A DNA stretch of 64,000 bases from Phormidesmis sp039820525. GTDB taxonomy: Bacteria; Cyanobacteriota; Cyanobacteriia; Phormidesmidales; Phormidesmidaceae. The notes under the pieces are model-generated. The model saw only the letters and a list, made by a program, of their open reading frames with translations, was not told where the DNA came from and did not search any database. The DNA lies in NCBI GenBank assembly GCA_039820525.1, contig JBCBPY010000008.1, positions 62,001 to 126,000 of the forward strand, in the 5' to 3' direction. Shown one piece after another: positions 32,680 to 41,602 of the stretch. Position 1 is the first letter of the stretch. Each line of letters begins with the position of its first letter. The translations under genes were made by a program, and so were the position numbers.

Positions 32680-33117
32680 ATGGAAATCATTGTATTTTTG
32701 ATTTTGATTGGTGTGGGCTACTTTGTAGGCCAGCACTTCGAGCAGCAGCACTACGCTTCTATTAAAGACAGAGAAAAGAAGACACTGCACATTCCCATGA
32801 TGAATTACGGGGCCAAGCACGCCCTGCCCCATGCCCATGAGGCCCAAATGTTTGTGGGCAGTGTGGTGGTTGCCAATGACTATTTCAAAACCTTTGCCGC
32901 GAGCCTGCGCAACCTAGTGGGCGGGCGTATGGTGGTTTACGAAAGCCTGGTCGATAGAGGCCGGCGTGAGGCGCTATTGCGGATGAAGGAAGATGCGATC
33001 GCGTGGGGCGCATCACAAGTGGTGAATGTTCGCTTTGAAACCTCTAATATTGCCGGTCAGTCACAGCAAGGCGCATCCGCTGTGGAAATCATGGCCTATG
33101 GAACCGGCATTCGGTAA
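32680..33117 (+). CDS. YbjQ family protein with N-terminal membrane anchor, second copy
   Basis: 145 residues. A membrane segment (IIVFLILIGVGYFVGQHF, about 3-20) precedes a YbjQ domain: VGSVVVANDYFKTFAASLRNLVGGRMVVYESLVDRGRREAL, WGASQVVNVRFETSN, EIMAYGTG. It differs from the first copy by the anchor and a 25-residue linker. The two copies may form mixed rings, one anchored and one soluble. The M48 peptidase starts 19 bases after its stop. Confidence 0.9.
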   Translation: MEIIVFLILIGVGYFVGQHFEQQHYASIKDREKKTLHIPMMNYGAKHALPHAHEAQMFVGSVVVANDYFKTFAASLRNLVGGRMVVYESLVDRGRREALLRMKEDAIAWGASQVVNVRFETSNIAGQSQQGASAVEIMAYGTGIR

Positions 33118-33136
33118 GCCCAGCTATGAACCAGCT

Positions 33137-33991
33137 ATGAATCAGTACGTTCCGAAAGAAATCACCGAAGAGGTCAACGTCACCCCGGTTCATCCGCTGG
33201 TGAACCTAAGCTACTTAATAGTGACTGTGCTACTGGCCGGTGCCCTGATTTACGGCGGCTTAGGACTACTGGCCAGTCAGCTAGTCGGGCGGATGGGACC
33301 CAAGACTGAAGAGAAAATAGGGGCAGCGCTGTCCTCGTCCTTAACGCGGACGCTTGACGCGGACGATAGTCGCATTGACTATCTCACCGAGATGGTAACC
33401 TCGCTGCAAGCTGGGGAGTCGATCACGTATCCAACCCCTAAGATTTATATCCTCGATACGTCTGCCGAAAATGCCATGGTGATGGCCGGGAGCTACCTGT
33501 TTGTTACCGAGGGGCTATTGGCCGCCGCTGAAAGCGAAAATGAGCTGGCGTTTGTCTTGGCTCATGAGCTGGGGCATTTGCACCATCGCGATCCGCTCAA
33601 AGCGTTGGGGCGATCGCTCGTGTGGATAAGCCTCAATAGCATCTTGGGGGTTGGCCAGGTTCAGTTGCCAGGTGCGGTGGCCACCGGGGCTAACCTGTCA
33701 GAACTGAGCTATGGTCGCCATCAAGAAACCCTGGCTGATGACTATGCGATCGCTCGGATGATGGCTCGCTACGACCACGGTGACCACAGCTTAGATTTCT
33801 TTAAGCGCGCGCAAGCCAGAGAGCTGGATTTGGGGTCGCTCAATGTGGTGGCCGAGTGGAATCAGACCCATCCGTTTTCGAGCGATCGCATCCAACGCCT
33901 GGAAAGCACCTTCCGTGCTAACGGTGTATCGTTAACGGGCGAAGCCACGCCCCTGCCTGACAATCTTCACTGCAAAAATTTCTCTTGCTAG
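33137..33991 (+). CDS. M48 family metallopeptidase
   Basis: 284 residues from the ATG at 33137. One membrane segment near residues 19-43 (VNLSYLIVTVLLAGALIYGGLGLL). FVLAHELGHLHHRDP carries the HExxH zinc site, and RHQETLADDYAIARM supplies the third ligand region (ExxAD). It is a membrane peptidase of the HtpX/Ste24 type, probably acting on damaged or misfolded membrane or periplasmic proteins. The frame stays open upstream into the YbjQ gene, but that part is the YbjQ gene in another frame. The order YbjQ-YbjQ-M48 suggests a joint function. Confidence 0.92.
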   Translation: MNQYVPKEITEEVNVTPVHPLVNLSYLIVTVLLAGALIYGGLGLLASQLVGRMGPKTEEKIGAALSSSLTRTLDADDSRIDYLTEMVTSLQAGESITYPTPKIYILDTSAENAMVMAGSYLFVTEGLLAAAESENELAFVLAHELGHLHHRDPLKALGRSLVWISLNSILGVGQVQLPGAVATGANLSELSYGRHQETLADDYAIARMMARYDHGDHSLDFFKRAQARELDLGSLNVVAEWNQTHPFSSDRIQRLESTFRANGVSLTGEATPLPDNLHCKNFSC

Positions 33992-34137
33992 GCCGTATAT
34001 GCCGACCAGGTTCGGGGTTGCCTTCGCCGCCTCTCCTTAACCTTTTCTAAGCCTTTTCATAAAGACACTCTCATACAGCCCGCTATAAGCTAGCCATCAA
34101 ACGCATGTGAACGCTGTAACGTGGATGAGGCTTGGGA

Positions 34138-35127
34138 ATGAAGTTTGTGGATATTGCGCTGTCGCTGAACCGAACGCTTCAGGTCCCTTTGCTGGTGGTG
34201 ATTGAGTCCATTCTGCGCAACACGCAGCTCAATCGAGATCTGCGTCATATGCCAATAGGCTCAGCTGCCGTACTGTCTCCTATCCGTTTTAACTTGTTGG
34301 TGCCACTGGGGGACAAGCCTTTTTTTAAAGAAAAGATTCAGGCGGCGTTTGCCCATGAGTACGGGCCTGACGAGGTTGTTTTTCGGATTAAAGAGTTCAC
34401 GCCGCCCGATTTTCTCAAGCAGTACTTAGACAACAAATTTCAAGAGAAGTCACTGCACCGTCGGCAGTCTCGCTACATGCAGTATGCTCGGTTTTTCCTC
34501 AAAGTGTGCTTTGCGGATGTCAGCCGCGTCATTTACCTCGATGGCGATACGCTGGTGCTAGGCGATATCCGTGAGCTGTTTGCCCAGGGGGATACTCTCA
34601 ATTCAGCGTGCTACTTGGCCGCTGTGCCGCAGCTGTTTCCGGCTGTTTTCTATTTCTCTAATCCGTTTAAGATGTGGTCAGAACTACGGCAGTTCAAAAA
34701 CACATTCAACAGCGGTGTGCTACTGACCGATTTATCGTACTGGACCCAGCAAACTTATCGTTCGTTAGAACACTACCTTGCGCTGGATGCGGGCTACCGC
34801 TATCGCCTCTATCACTTAGGTGATGAGACTGTCTTTAACCTTATGTTTAAGCGTACTTATCGTCCGCTATCGTCTGTCTGGAATACCTGTGGCTATGGCC
34901 AAATCCATCTGGTAAGCAGGCTGTTGACGTTAAGGCGACGTGTTGAAGAGATTAAAATTATTCATTGGAGTGGCGGTCATCACAAGCCTTGGCAAAGCGA
35001 TAAGGTCATTTACTCAGCTTTATGGCGCAGCTACTTACCACCTGCGAGCAAGGCTGCTATCTCCCGTCCTCAAACAAAGGTCACGCTTCAAAGCGGCAGG
35101 CCGATAAGCATAATAGACCGTGTGTGA
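34138..35127 (+). CDS. Glycosyltransferase family 8
   Basis: 329 residues from the ATG at 34138; GAGG lies eight bases upstream. VIYLDGDTLVLGDIREL contains the DxD metal site, FNSGVLLTDL and GDETVFN follow, and IIHWSGGHHKPW contains the late His typical of GT8. The family transfers hexoses (glucose or galactose) from UDP-sugars. The first 60 residues lack the usual beginning of GT8 (motif for UDP binding) in clear form; they contain VIESILRNT. It opens the exopolysaccharide locus on the plus strand. Confidence 0.88.
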   Translation: MKFVDIALSLNRTLQVPLLVVIESILRNTQLNRDLRHMPIGSAAVLSPIRFNLLVPLGDKPFFKEKIQAAFAHEYGPDEVVFRIKEFTPPDFLKQYLDNKFQEKSLHRRQSRYMQYARFFLKVCFADVSRVIYLDGDTLVLGDIRELFAQGDTLNSACYLAAVPQLFPAVFYFSNPFKMWSELRQFKNTFNSGVLLTDLSYWTQQTYRSLEHYLALDAGYRYRLYHLGDETVFNLMFKRTYRPLSSVWNTCGYGQIHLVSRLLTLRRRVEEIKIIHWSGGHHKPWQSDKVIYSALWRSYLPPASKAAISRPQTKVTLQSGRPISIIDRV

Positions 35128-35196
35128 CAGGCCCGACGCCTTTCCTCGATAAACTTGGTGCGACTGCATAGCCGAATCACTGAGTCTGACTGGCTC

Positions 35197-35241
35197 TGAT
35201 AGCTGGGCTTTGGATAACTGGGCTCTGGATAACTGGGCTCT
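35197..35241. repeat. 15-bp tandem repeat, three copies
   Basis: GGATAACTGGGCTCT at 35212 and 35227, preceded by TGATAGCTGGGCTTT at 35197. The array ends two bases before the stop codon of the ABC exporter gene (35244). Confidence 0.93.
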
Positions 35242-35243
35242 GG

Positions 35244-37079
35244 CTACTTTGCTGCGATCACTTCGCTATAGGTGCCAGACTGTTTAAGCTCCCCGTTGCT
35301 GAGTTCGTAAATGCGATCGCACTTCTCAATGGTTGAATAGCGGTGCGCAATAATAATCAGCGTTTTAGAGCCTGCTAAAGCATTAATGGCCTCGCTGACA
35401 AGCTGTTCAGTTTCGGTATCCAGTGCAGAGGTGGCTTCATCCAACACCAAAATTTCGCGGCCATGATACAGCGCGCGCGCAATCCCAATGCGCTGTCGCT
35501 GCCCGCCGGATACGCGGACGCCACGCTCGCCCACTTCGGTTTTGACGCCATCGGGCATTTGAGCAATCAGTTCCTCTAGCTGCGCGGCTGCGATCGCCTG
35601 CTGCAATCGTTCGTTATCAATCTCTTCGACTGGCACACCGTAGGCAATATTTTGCTCGATGGTGCTATCAGTCAGGAAAATAGACTGTGGGATATAGCCC
35701 AGTAGGTTCTGCCAGCCGCGAATATCTTCGTAGGCTGAGCGTCCATCCACTGTGATATCGCCCTGTTCTGGCTCTAGCAAGCCCAGCAAAATGTCTACCA
35801 GGGTGGTTTTTCCTGAGCCTGACTTACCCACCAGCGCAATCGACTCACCCTTCCGTAAGGTGAGTGAAAAGTCCTTGATGGCAGGCGCTTCAGCAGAAGG
35901 ATAGCGGTAGGTGATGCCTTCTAACGCGACCTCGTAGTTGAAGGGCAGGGGTGCCACAGATGACTGAGGGGCCCTGTCATGGCCCAAATTTCTGGCCATC
36001 TGGCTGGCTATTTGGCTGGGCGTTGACACGGCCAAACGGCTCTTTTGAGTACCGTCCTGATTAAACTGCTCAGTTTCTTTGAGGTCCATACACAGCATAT
36101 CGAGGGCGAATAGCGAAAATCGAATTTGCCCCAAGGCTGACAAAATTTGGCTGACAGCCGGCACCAATCGAATAGAAGCCACTGCAAACAAACCCATCAC
36201 GGCGGTGAGTTCACTGAGGCTACGGCCAGTCACCAGCTGGGAGAAGACGATAAACACCAGCAAAAACACCACCAAAATCGCTTCGATAGAAACCCTAGGC
36301 AGTACCCGAAAGGCATCTGAGCGGACAGCGGCATCAGAATATTGCTTGGAGTAACTATGCAGCTCTTGTTCAAAATGAGATTCGCAGCCAATGACCTTGG
36401 TTTCTTTCAGCCCACCAATGCCATGATTAATCGCTGCAATCATGTTGTGGTTCGCCGTAGACATAATCTCACCCCAGGCTTTTACCCGGCGGCTGAGCCT
36501 AGCGAAGACCAAAATGGTTGGCAAAATGATGACCAGTGCAACAATCAGCAGTGAGATGTCGCTGTATGCCAGCAACGCCAGCAACACTGTCATCACGATG
36601 ATGTTGGCAATAATTTCCAGCAGCGGAATTAGGCTATTAGTGGTGAACTGGTGTGCTTCAATGGCAATGTTTTTGACCAGGACAGCGCTATTTTTGTTGA
36701 GATGAAAAATGTAGGGAATGCGTAGGTAGGTCTCCATCAACCGTACCTCTAGCCGGTTTTTTTGCCAGTAGCTGTACTTCAAAATATAGAGCTTACAAAA
36801 GAAGTAAACAGCGGTCTTCACGCAAAAGACCACGATCAGCATCAGCGCGAGCCCCGTGACAATTTGAGAGTCGCTCGTGAGTTGCAAAAAGCTGAGTAAC
36901 CCCTGAAGAATGCTCTCGCGAGCAATGTTGGGGTCAGCCGCGATGGATAAAAAAGGTGCAATTAACCCCACGCCCAGTGCTTCTAACAGCGAAGCAAACA
37001 CAAACGAGCCCAGCAGCAAGACCAGCTGCATTCGACTCCCCGATAGAATGTACAAAACCTTCGAAAGGTACTGAATCAT
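35244..37079 (-). CDS. ABC exporter with fused membrane and ATPase domains, PglK/MsbA-like
   Basis: 611 residues. The N-terminal part has six hydrophobic segments up to about residue 320. The ATPase domain has ALVGKSGSGKTTLVD (Walker A), VSGGQRQRIGIARAL (signature), EILVLDEATSALD (Walker B) and IIAHRYST (switch). It forms a homodimer that moves a lipid-linked or lipid substrate. Between the membrane part and the ATPase is a 40-residue Ser/Gln/Ala linker. Its place in a polysaccharide locus, together with the absence of a Wzx gene in this window, makes it a candidate for the flippase of the lipid-linked repeat unit, as PglK is. That role is inference. Confidence 0.9.
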   Translation of the reverse strand: MIQYLSKVLYILSGSRMQLVLLLGSFVFASLLEALGVGLIAPFLSIAADPNIARESILQGLLSFLQLTSDSQIVTGLALMLIVVFCVKTAVYFFCKLYILKYSYWQKNRLEVRLMETYLRIPYIFHLNKNSAVLVKNIAIEAHQFTTNSLIPLLEIIANIIVMTVLLALLAYSDISLLIVALVIILPTILVFARLSRRVKAWGEIMSTANHNMIAAINHGIGGLKETKVIGCESHFEQELHSYSKQYSDAAVRSDAFRVLPRVSIEAILVVFLLVFIVFSQLVTGRSLSELTAVMGLFAVASIRLVPAVSQILSALGQIRFSLFALDMLCMDLKETEQFNQDGTQKSRLAVSTPSQIASQMARNLGHDRAPQSSVAPLPFNYEVALEGITYRYPSAEAPAIKDFSLTLRKGESIALVGKSGSGKTTLVDILLGLLEPEQGDITVDGRSAYEDIRGWQNLLGYIPQSIFLTDSTIEQNIAYGVPVEEIDNERLQQAIAAAQLEELIAQMPDGVKTEVGERGVRVSGGQRQRIGIARALYHGREILVLDEATSALDTETEQLVSEAINALAGSKTLIIIAHRYSTIEKCDRIYELSNGELKQSGTYSEVIAAK

Positions 37080-37143
37080 GGATGGCTTCCCTGGGACAAT
37101 CTGCTGTTGATGTAAAAAACTAAAGCGGGTGAAAACAATCAGG

Positions 37144-37230
37144 TTAGAACGGGTGGATTAGAGCGGGTGGCTCTCGCAATCGAGCAGTTACTCGGTAACG
37201 TTACGATGGCAAATTCACGATGGCAAATTC
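37144..37230. repeat. Two adjoining 14-bp duplications
   Basis: TTAGAACGGGTGGA at 37144 with TTAGAGCGGGTGGC at 37158, and ACGATGGCAAATTC at 37203 repeated perfectly at 37217. Both lie in the gap between the GT4 gene and the ABC exporter gene. Confidence 0.9.
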
Positions 37231-37233
37231 TGT

Positions 37234-38688
37234 TTACTCAGTCGATGCTGAGGGGGTAGTCGTTGCCAGAGCCTGCTCAGCGCTTAATGAGGTCTCGGCG
37301 TTTAGGTTTGCAGGTTGTTCTAGCTTGTGATCAGACCCTACTAAACGATCAACCTGTGGTGACGTGCTGGTTTTTCCCTGATGAGGCTTGTTTTGAGAGA
37401 GGCCGCTTTGATGGCCAGCGCTCTGGAGAGTAGAGGTCAGCGGACGGGTCTTTGAAATAACATTTCCCATGAGCTGGTAGAGCTTGCCCGCTTCTGTCTG
37501 AATATTGAATGCGTGGCGTACCTTCTGCTGGCCTTGTTGGCCTAAGCGTTCCCTGAGCGCAGCATCGCTCAGCAGCGTATGAATACGATTTCTCAGGGCG
37601 TCTACATCGCTGGGCGGTACCAAAAAGCCGTTCACACCGTCTTCTACGAGCTCGCTAACGCCCGCAATCTGCGTGGCGACCACCGGCAGGCCGCTCATCA
37701 TCGCTTCCATCAATACAACCGGTACGCCTTCTGCAAAGCTAGACATCACAAAGACATCAGAGCGTTGTAAATACGCTCGAACGCTCTCTGGTGATTGGTA
37801 GCCTACAAAGTCAACCTGTTTGCTGAGTCCAAGTTCTTTTACTTGTGATATCAACAGCTCGCGATCGCTGCCATCGCCAACCACTGTGAGCTGAATGGCT
37901 GGATAGGTTTGCTTCAAGGTGCTTAGGCTACGCAACAGAATGGGCAGACCTTTGGCTGCGGCGAGCCGACCCACGTATAAAAGTCGAGGGGTATTTTGCC
38001 CGTCATCACTAGAGGCTGGTGCCTTACGAGAAGCTTCTGTAAACTGCTGTGGGTCAATGCCGCAGTGAACAATGTGCAAATTTGGCCAGGTTTCAATAGG
38101 TGCAAAAATCATCGTTTGGCTGCGACAGAAGTAGCTGATACAGCTGACAAATTTGGCACGGCTAATTTTTTCATCGAGTCGCCAGCGATGGGGCTCGAAG
38201 AAAATGCCAGGCCCATGCAGCGTAAAGCTATAGCCAAACTCACCTAGCGCTGAAGCGAGCATGGCAACTGTACAGCTGGAGTCTCCAAAGTGATTGTGCA
38301 GATGCTCAATGCCTTGCTCGTTGAGCTGATGGGCCAACAAGCCAGCTTCCAGAAAGTAAATGAGCTGGTACAGGCTACCGCGCAGGCCGAGCTGGCGAGT
38401 TTTCCACGCTAATGACAGCGCCTGGAAATAGCGTTTGGGCTGGTGAGCGAAGCGTTTGGCATGGGCCGCGAGCAGTGTTAGAGGCTGGGCCGGCAGAAGA
38501 TACTGAGTGCGTCCCCGCTCTTCTTGTTGTGCCAGGCTCAACTTTTGAGTAGCTGCGGGCGATCGCACTGAAAATGTGCTTACCGTTGTTCCCTCCGCTT
38601 CGCCAAGTTGCCTGAGTGCGGCAACTTCACGCTGGATAAAGGTATCGGTAACCCTGGGATATTCGCCAGTAATATAGGCAATACGCAT
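37234..38688 (-). CDS. Glycosyltransferase family 4 (WcaL-like)
   Basis: 484 residues. The start MRIAYITGEYPRVTDTFIQREVAAL is typical of GT4 enzymes of the colanic-acid WcaL type. HLHNHFGDSSCTVAMLAS and FTLHGPGIFFEPH follow; the C-terminal Rossmann half has LLYVGRLAAAKGLPILLRSL (NDP-sugar site) and SFAEGVPVVLMEAMMSGLPVVAT with the catalytic ExxxxxxxE. The last 90 residues are Ser/Thr/Gln rich and look disordered. It transfers a sugar to the repeat unit; donor and acceptor cannot be told. Confidence 0.9.
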   Translation of the reverse strand: MRIAYITGEYPRVTDTFIQREVAALRQLGEAEGTTVSTFSVRSPAATQKLSLAQQEERGRTQYLLPAQPLTLLAAHAKRFAHQPKRYFQALSLAWKTRQLGLRGSLYQLIYFLEAGLLAHQLNEQGIEHLHNHFGDSSCTVAMLASALGEFGYSFTLHGPGIFFEPHRWRLDEKISRAKFVSCISYFCRSQTMIFAPIETWPNLHIVHCGIDPQQFTEASRKAPASSDDGQNTPRLLYVGRLAAAKGLPILLRSLSTLKQTYPAIQLTVVGDGSDRELLISQVKELGLSKQVDFVGYQSPESVRAYLQRSDVFVMSSFAEGVPVVLMEAMMSGLPVVATQIAGVSELVEDGVNGFLVPPSDVDALRNRIHTLLSDAALRERLGQQGQQKVRHAFNIQTEAGKLYQLMGNVISKTRPLTSTLQSAGHQSGLSQNKPHQGKTSTSPQVDRLVGSDHKLEQPANLNAETSLSAEQALATTTPSASTE

Positions 38689-38817
38689 AGCGCGAATGTG
38701 GTTTCCTTAAGTGACTTAGAGATGACTCTGATGGGGTAATTGCGAGGTGAGTGTCTGGAGCCCAGGTTGTGAGGTTTTGGTGGCCAGATTAACGGCATGA
38801 ATTAGAGACAACCCTCA

Positions 38818-38845
38818 TCAGGCCCTTGCAATTAAAAGGGCCTGA
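38818..38845. terminator. Perfect ten-base stem hairpin
   Basis: TCAGGCCCTT (38818-38827) pairs with AAGGGCCTGA (38836-38845) around GCAATTAA. It lies downstream of the epimerase gene (minus) and before the GT4 gene. No T run follows on the minus strand; on the plus strand GTTTA follows. Confidence 0.55.
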
Positions 38846-38883
38846 GTTTAGCGGAGAGTGGCTAACACGCTAGAACCAGAACC

Positions 38884-40023
38884 CTAGCTGGCTGTAACTG
38901 GAACACCTGCTGCTGGTGCCTGTTGCGCTGGAACCTCCACCAAATCATCTGCGCTACAGCTGCGGGCAAAGGCGTCAGCTGTGGTGTACTTCGGGGTCCA
39001 GTTCAGCAGCTCCTTGGCCAGAACATTGTTGTACTTCAAAGGCTTAAATCGGCCTTGTAACTTGGCCGGAATCAAAATGCCGGGCATTTTTGCCTTGCCT
39101 TCTAAAAAGGTTTGATTCACCCACCAAGCTAAATTGGCAATGGAGCGCATCGCAAACCAGCTGACTGGAATCAGCTTAGGGGGCTCGGGCGTGTAGTTTA
39201 GCAATAGCTTGAGATAAGCTTTTTGCGTTGGCAAGTTGTCATCCACAATGTTGATGGTTTGGCCAACGGCGGCTTCTGCATTGAGAGTTTGTGCGATCGC
39301 CTCAGCACAGTTTTCTACATAGGCCATCGGCAAGGTTGCCTTACCGCCAATTTTCAGCCAGCGATCGCCGCCGACTTCTGCGCCAATGAGTGCATGCCAT
39401 AAGTTGTTGCGACCGTAGATCATGCCGGGACGCAAAATGGTGACATCGCCCTCAAAGGCTCGGTATAGCTTTTCTTGAATGAGCTTAGTTTGAGCGTACT
39501 CGTCCCGGTTTTGGGGGGCCGGTTCAATCGGACCTTTTTCATCGAGCAAACGGTTCGGCTTCATGCCCAAATAGTCGTACACCGAAAACGTACTGATGGC
39601 GACAAGCTGCGTGACGCCGGTTTCTTTCATGGCCCACAGCAGGTTTTCCGTAGCGATCACGGTCCCTGCGAACTGGTCGTAAAAGTCGCCTGCTTTCACT
39701 GCTGCTAGGTGAATGACCGCATCAGCATTTTCAACGGCCTCGGTGAGGCCACGACGCGATCGCAAATCTTGGCGCACGATAGTGACGTCAGGATGGTTGT
39801 GCCAGCTGATGCGCTCCACGTTGGTTTTAGCTCGGACATTAGCCAGGACCTGATGACCCGCGCGTAGTACGGCGGCGACGACATACTGCCCGACAAAGCC
39901 CGCCGCACCTGTGATGAATACCTTTTTAGGCTTTTTGTGAAAGTCGGCGCTGATAGAACGTTGAGATACTGAAACCGCTGTAGATGAGGGCATAGACACG
40001 GGGTGGGTAGTTGCTGAATTCAT
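38884..40023 (-). CDS. NAD-dependent epimerase/dehydratase family protein
   Basis: 379 residues. A 30-residue Ser/Thr-rich leader precedes the Rossmann motif VFITGAAGFVGQYVV. The catalytic Ser/Thr region ISTFSVYDY and the YAQTKLIQEKL segment (Y-x3-K) are present. The C-terminal domain contains NLAWWVNQTFLEGKAKMPG. It is an extended SDR acting on an NDP-sugar. Its start overlaps the end of the Gfo/Idh gene by four bases (ATGA at 40020-40023), so the two are translationally coupled and probably act in one pathway. Confidence 0.9.
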   Translation of the reverse strand: MNSATTHPVSMPSSTAVSVSQRSISADFHKKPKKVFITGAAGFVGQYVVAAVLRAGHQVLANVRAKTNVERISWHNHPDVTIVRQDLRSRRGLTEAVENADAVIHLAAVKAGDFYDQFAGTVIATENLLWAMKETGVTQLVAISTFSVYDYLGMKPNRLLDEKGPIEPAPQNRDEYAQTKLIQEKLYRAFEGDVTILRPGMIYGRNNLWHALIGAEVGGDRWLKIGGKATLPMAYVENCAEAIAQTLNAEAAVGQTINIVDDNLPTQKAYLKLLLNYTPEPPKLIPVSWFAMRSIANLAWWVNQTFLEGKAKMPGILIPAKLQGRFKPLKYNNVLAKELLNWTPKYTTADAFARSCSADDLVEVPAQQAPAAGVPVTAS

Positions 40024-41093
40024 CGTCGGTTCTCCTCTGCAAGTAGGGCTTCAACTAAGCGGCTCGTACGGGCCATATCGTCGTATCCAATCGGTGGCGC
40101 TTGACCGTCACTCAAGGCGTCGTACGTTTCTCCCAGAAGATAGTGCAGCCCTTCGTAGGGCGTTTTTTGCATGATTTTGTTGCGGAAGTTGCGGGCGCTA
40201 GCCTTCATGAGTTCCTTGCCGTTGACGAAATGATTCACCAGCGGCGATAGCTGCTTACCGCCACTGCGAGGGATCACGCAGCGCAGGTGTGGTTGGAACA
40301 AATCGGTTTCGGCATAGCCGCGATCGCCGCGCACGGTAATCGAAAAACAGTCCGGTGCGGTGTAGCTGCTAAAGCGAATGCGTCCGTGGGCCTTGCCGCT
40401 AATAATTAGCGCATCCAAGTCGTCATACTTAAAGAGGTCGCCGCCGCCGTGATTGCTCCAGGCCGCTGAGACACGCTCAAAGCCGTTTTCTGACTCTACT
40501 TCGGGTAAAAAGTTCAGCAGCAGGTAGCTGAGGTGCGTAATGAAGTCGTGAATCACACCGGCTGGCATTTTATGAATCGGGCTCGGTAAGTTTTCGTCGG
40601 CATAGCGGCCACCGCTACGTAGGTCTAGCGCCATCCGAATTTCAACTTCTTGAATGTTGCCGAGGGTGCCATCCGTTACCAGCTTTTGAATCTCACGGAC
40701 AGGGCCATTGAAGCGGTAGTTGTGATCTTCCATTAGGAAGCGATCACACTCACGCGAAATCTGCCATAAATCTTTAAACTCGTGAAAAGAAGGTGCAACC
40801 GGCTTTTCACAAATAACGTGAGCCCCTGCCCTGAGACAGTCTGTCGCAATCGGAAAATGGGTTTGTGGCGGCGTTAGGATGTGGACGACATCGGGTTGAG
40901 CCTCTTCTAACATTTGAGCGTAGTCTGTGTAGGCTGCGGCTGCTTGAAAGGTATCTACTGCGTAGTTCACAGCGGCAGACGATAGGTCGCAAACACCCAC
41001 AATGTTGGCTCGTTCAGAAGCTTGTAAAAAAGAGAGATGCTGCTTCGATATCATCCCCGTGCCGATAACGGCGGATTTGAGCACTGCTGTCAT
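40020..41093 (-). CDS. Gfo/Idh/MocA family oxidoreductase
   Basis: 357 residues. VIGTGMISKQHLSFLQAS is the NAD-binding motif; HVICEKPVAPSFHEF has the family EKP motif. Later GVIHDFITHLSYLL supplies the DxxxHxxxLL catalytic region. Probably a sugar or UDP-sugar dehydrogenase making a building block for the polysaccharide with the coupled epimerase. Start ATG at 41093. Confidence 0.9.
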   Translation of the reverse strand: MTAVLKSAVIGTGMISKQHLSFLQASERANIVGVCDLSSAAVNYAVDTFQAAAAYTDYAQMLEEAQPDVVHILTPPQTHFPIATDCLRAGAHVICEKPVAPSFHEFKDLWQISRECDRFLMEDHNYRFNGPVREIQKLVTDGTLGNIQEVEIRMALDLRSGGRYADENLPSPIHKMPAGVIHDFITHLSYLLLNFLPEVESENGFERVSAAWSNHGGGDLFKYDDLDALIISGKAHGRIRFSSYTAPDCFSITVRGDRGYAETDLFQPHLRCVIPRSGGKQLSPLVNHFVNGKELMKASARNFRNKIMQKTPYEGLHYLLGETYDALSDGQAPPIGYDDMARTSRLVEALLAEENRR

Positions 41094-41602
41094 AAACGTA
41101 TTGATCCCTGAATTTTAAAGAGTAAGGTCTAACTTGCAACGCGGGGCTTGAAGGAGCCTGTTTTAATGATTAAGACGTGCTAATTCGACCATTCACACAA
41201 CAAAAGAATAGATTAAGAAAAAAATAGTTCCAGGCACATCGGATTTTCACAAGTGATTTGCAAGGACTTTTCAAATCTCTACCGACCTAATTTTTCCGGT
41301 CTATTGCTCTTTCCCCATCACTTCCGGCCTATCACTTCCGGTCCATCGCTCCCGGCCCAGCGCTCCTAGGCCATCACTTCCAGTCCATCACTTAGTGTGG
41401 CTTCTAGGCCGGTTTTCTTCCAAAAACAGCAAAACATCCCTTTATTAGGTCTTGATTATGTTGTAAATGATACGTATAGGCTTTGGCTCTTACACTGCCA
41501 CATCCATAAGAGCTTTGAGAAGATATGAGGTATCTTCCGTGAATGGTCTTCCGAAAATCTACTGGGATTCCGACGCTACGCCCTTCTTTCATCCGTAAAC
41601 CT
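41094..41602. other. Divergent gene-free stretch
   Basis: 509 bases between the Gfo/Idh gene (minus) and a GT4-like gene (plus). It contains the six-copy 14-bp array at 41302-41397 and an AT-rich segment around 41190-41235 with AAGAAAAAAAT. Promoters for both operons should lie here. A 76-codon frame on the minus strand shows no domain and is left out. Confidence 0.55.
41302..41397. repeat. 14-bp tandem repeat, six copies plus a degenerate one
   Basis: Units begin at 41316, 41330, 41344, 41358, 41372 and 41386; the consensus is CATCACTTCCGGCC with changes in most copies, and 41302-41315 is a degraded unit. It is the longest array of the set by number of copies and is located between divergent genes. 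Confidence 0.92.
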
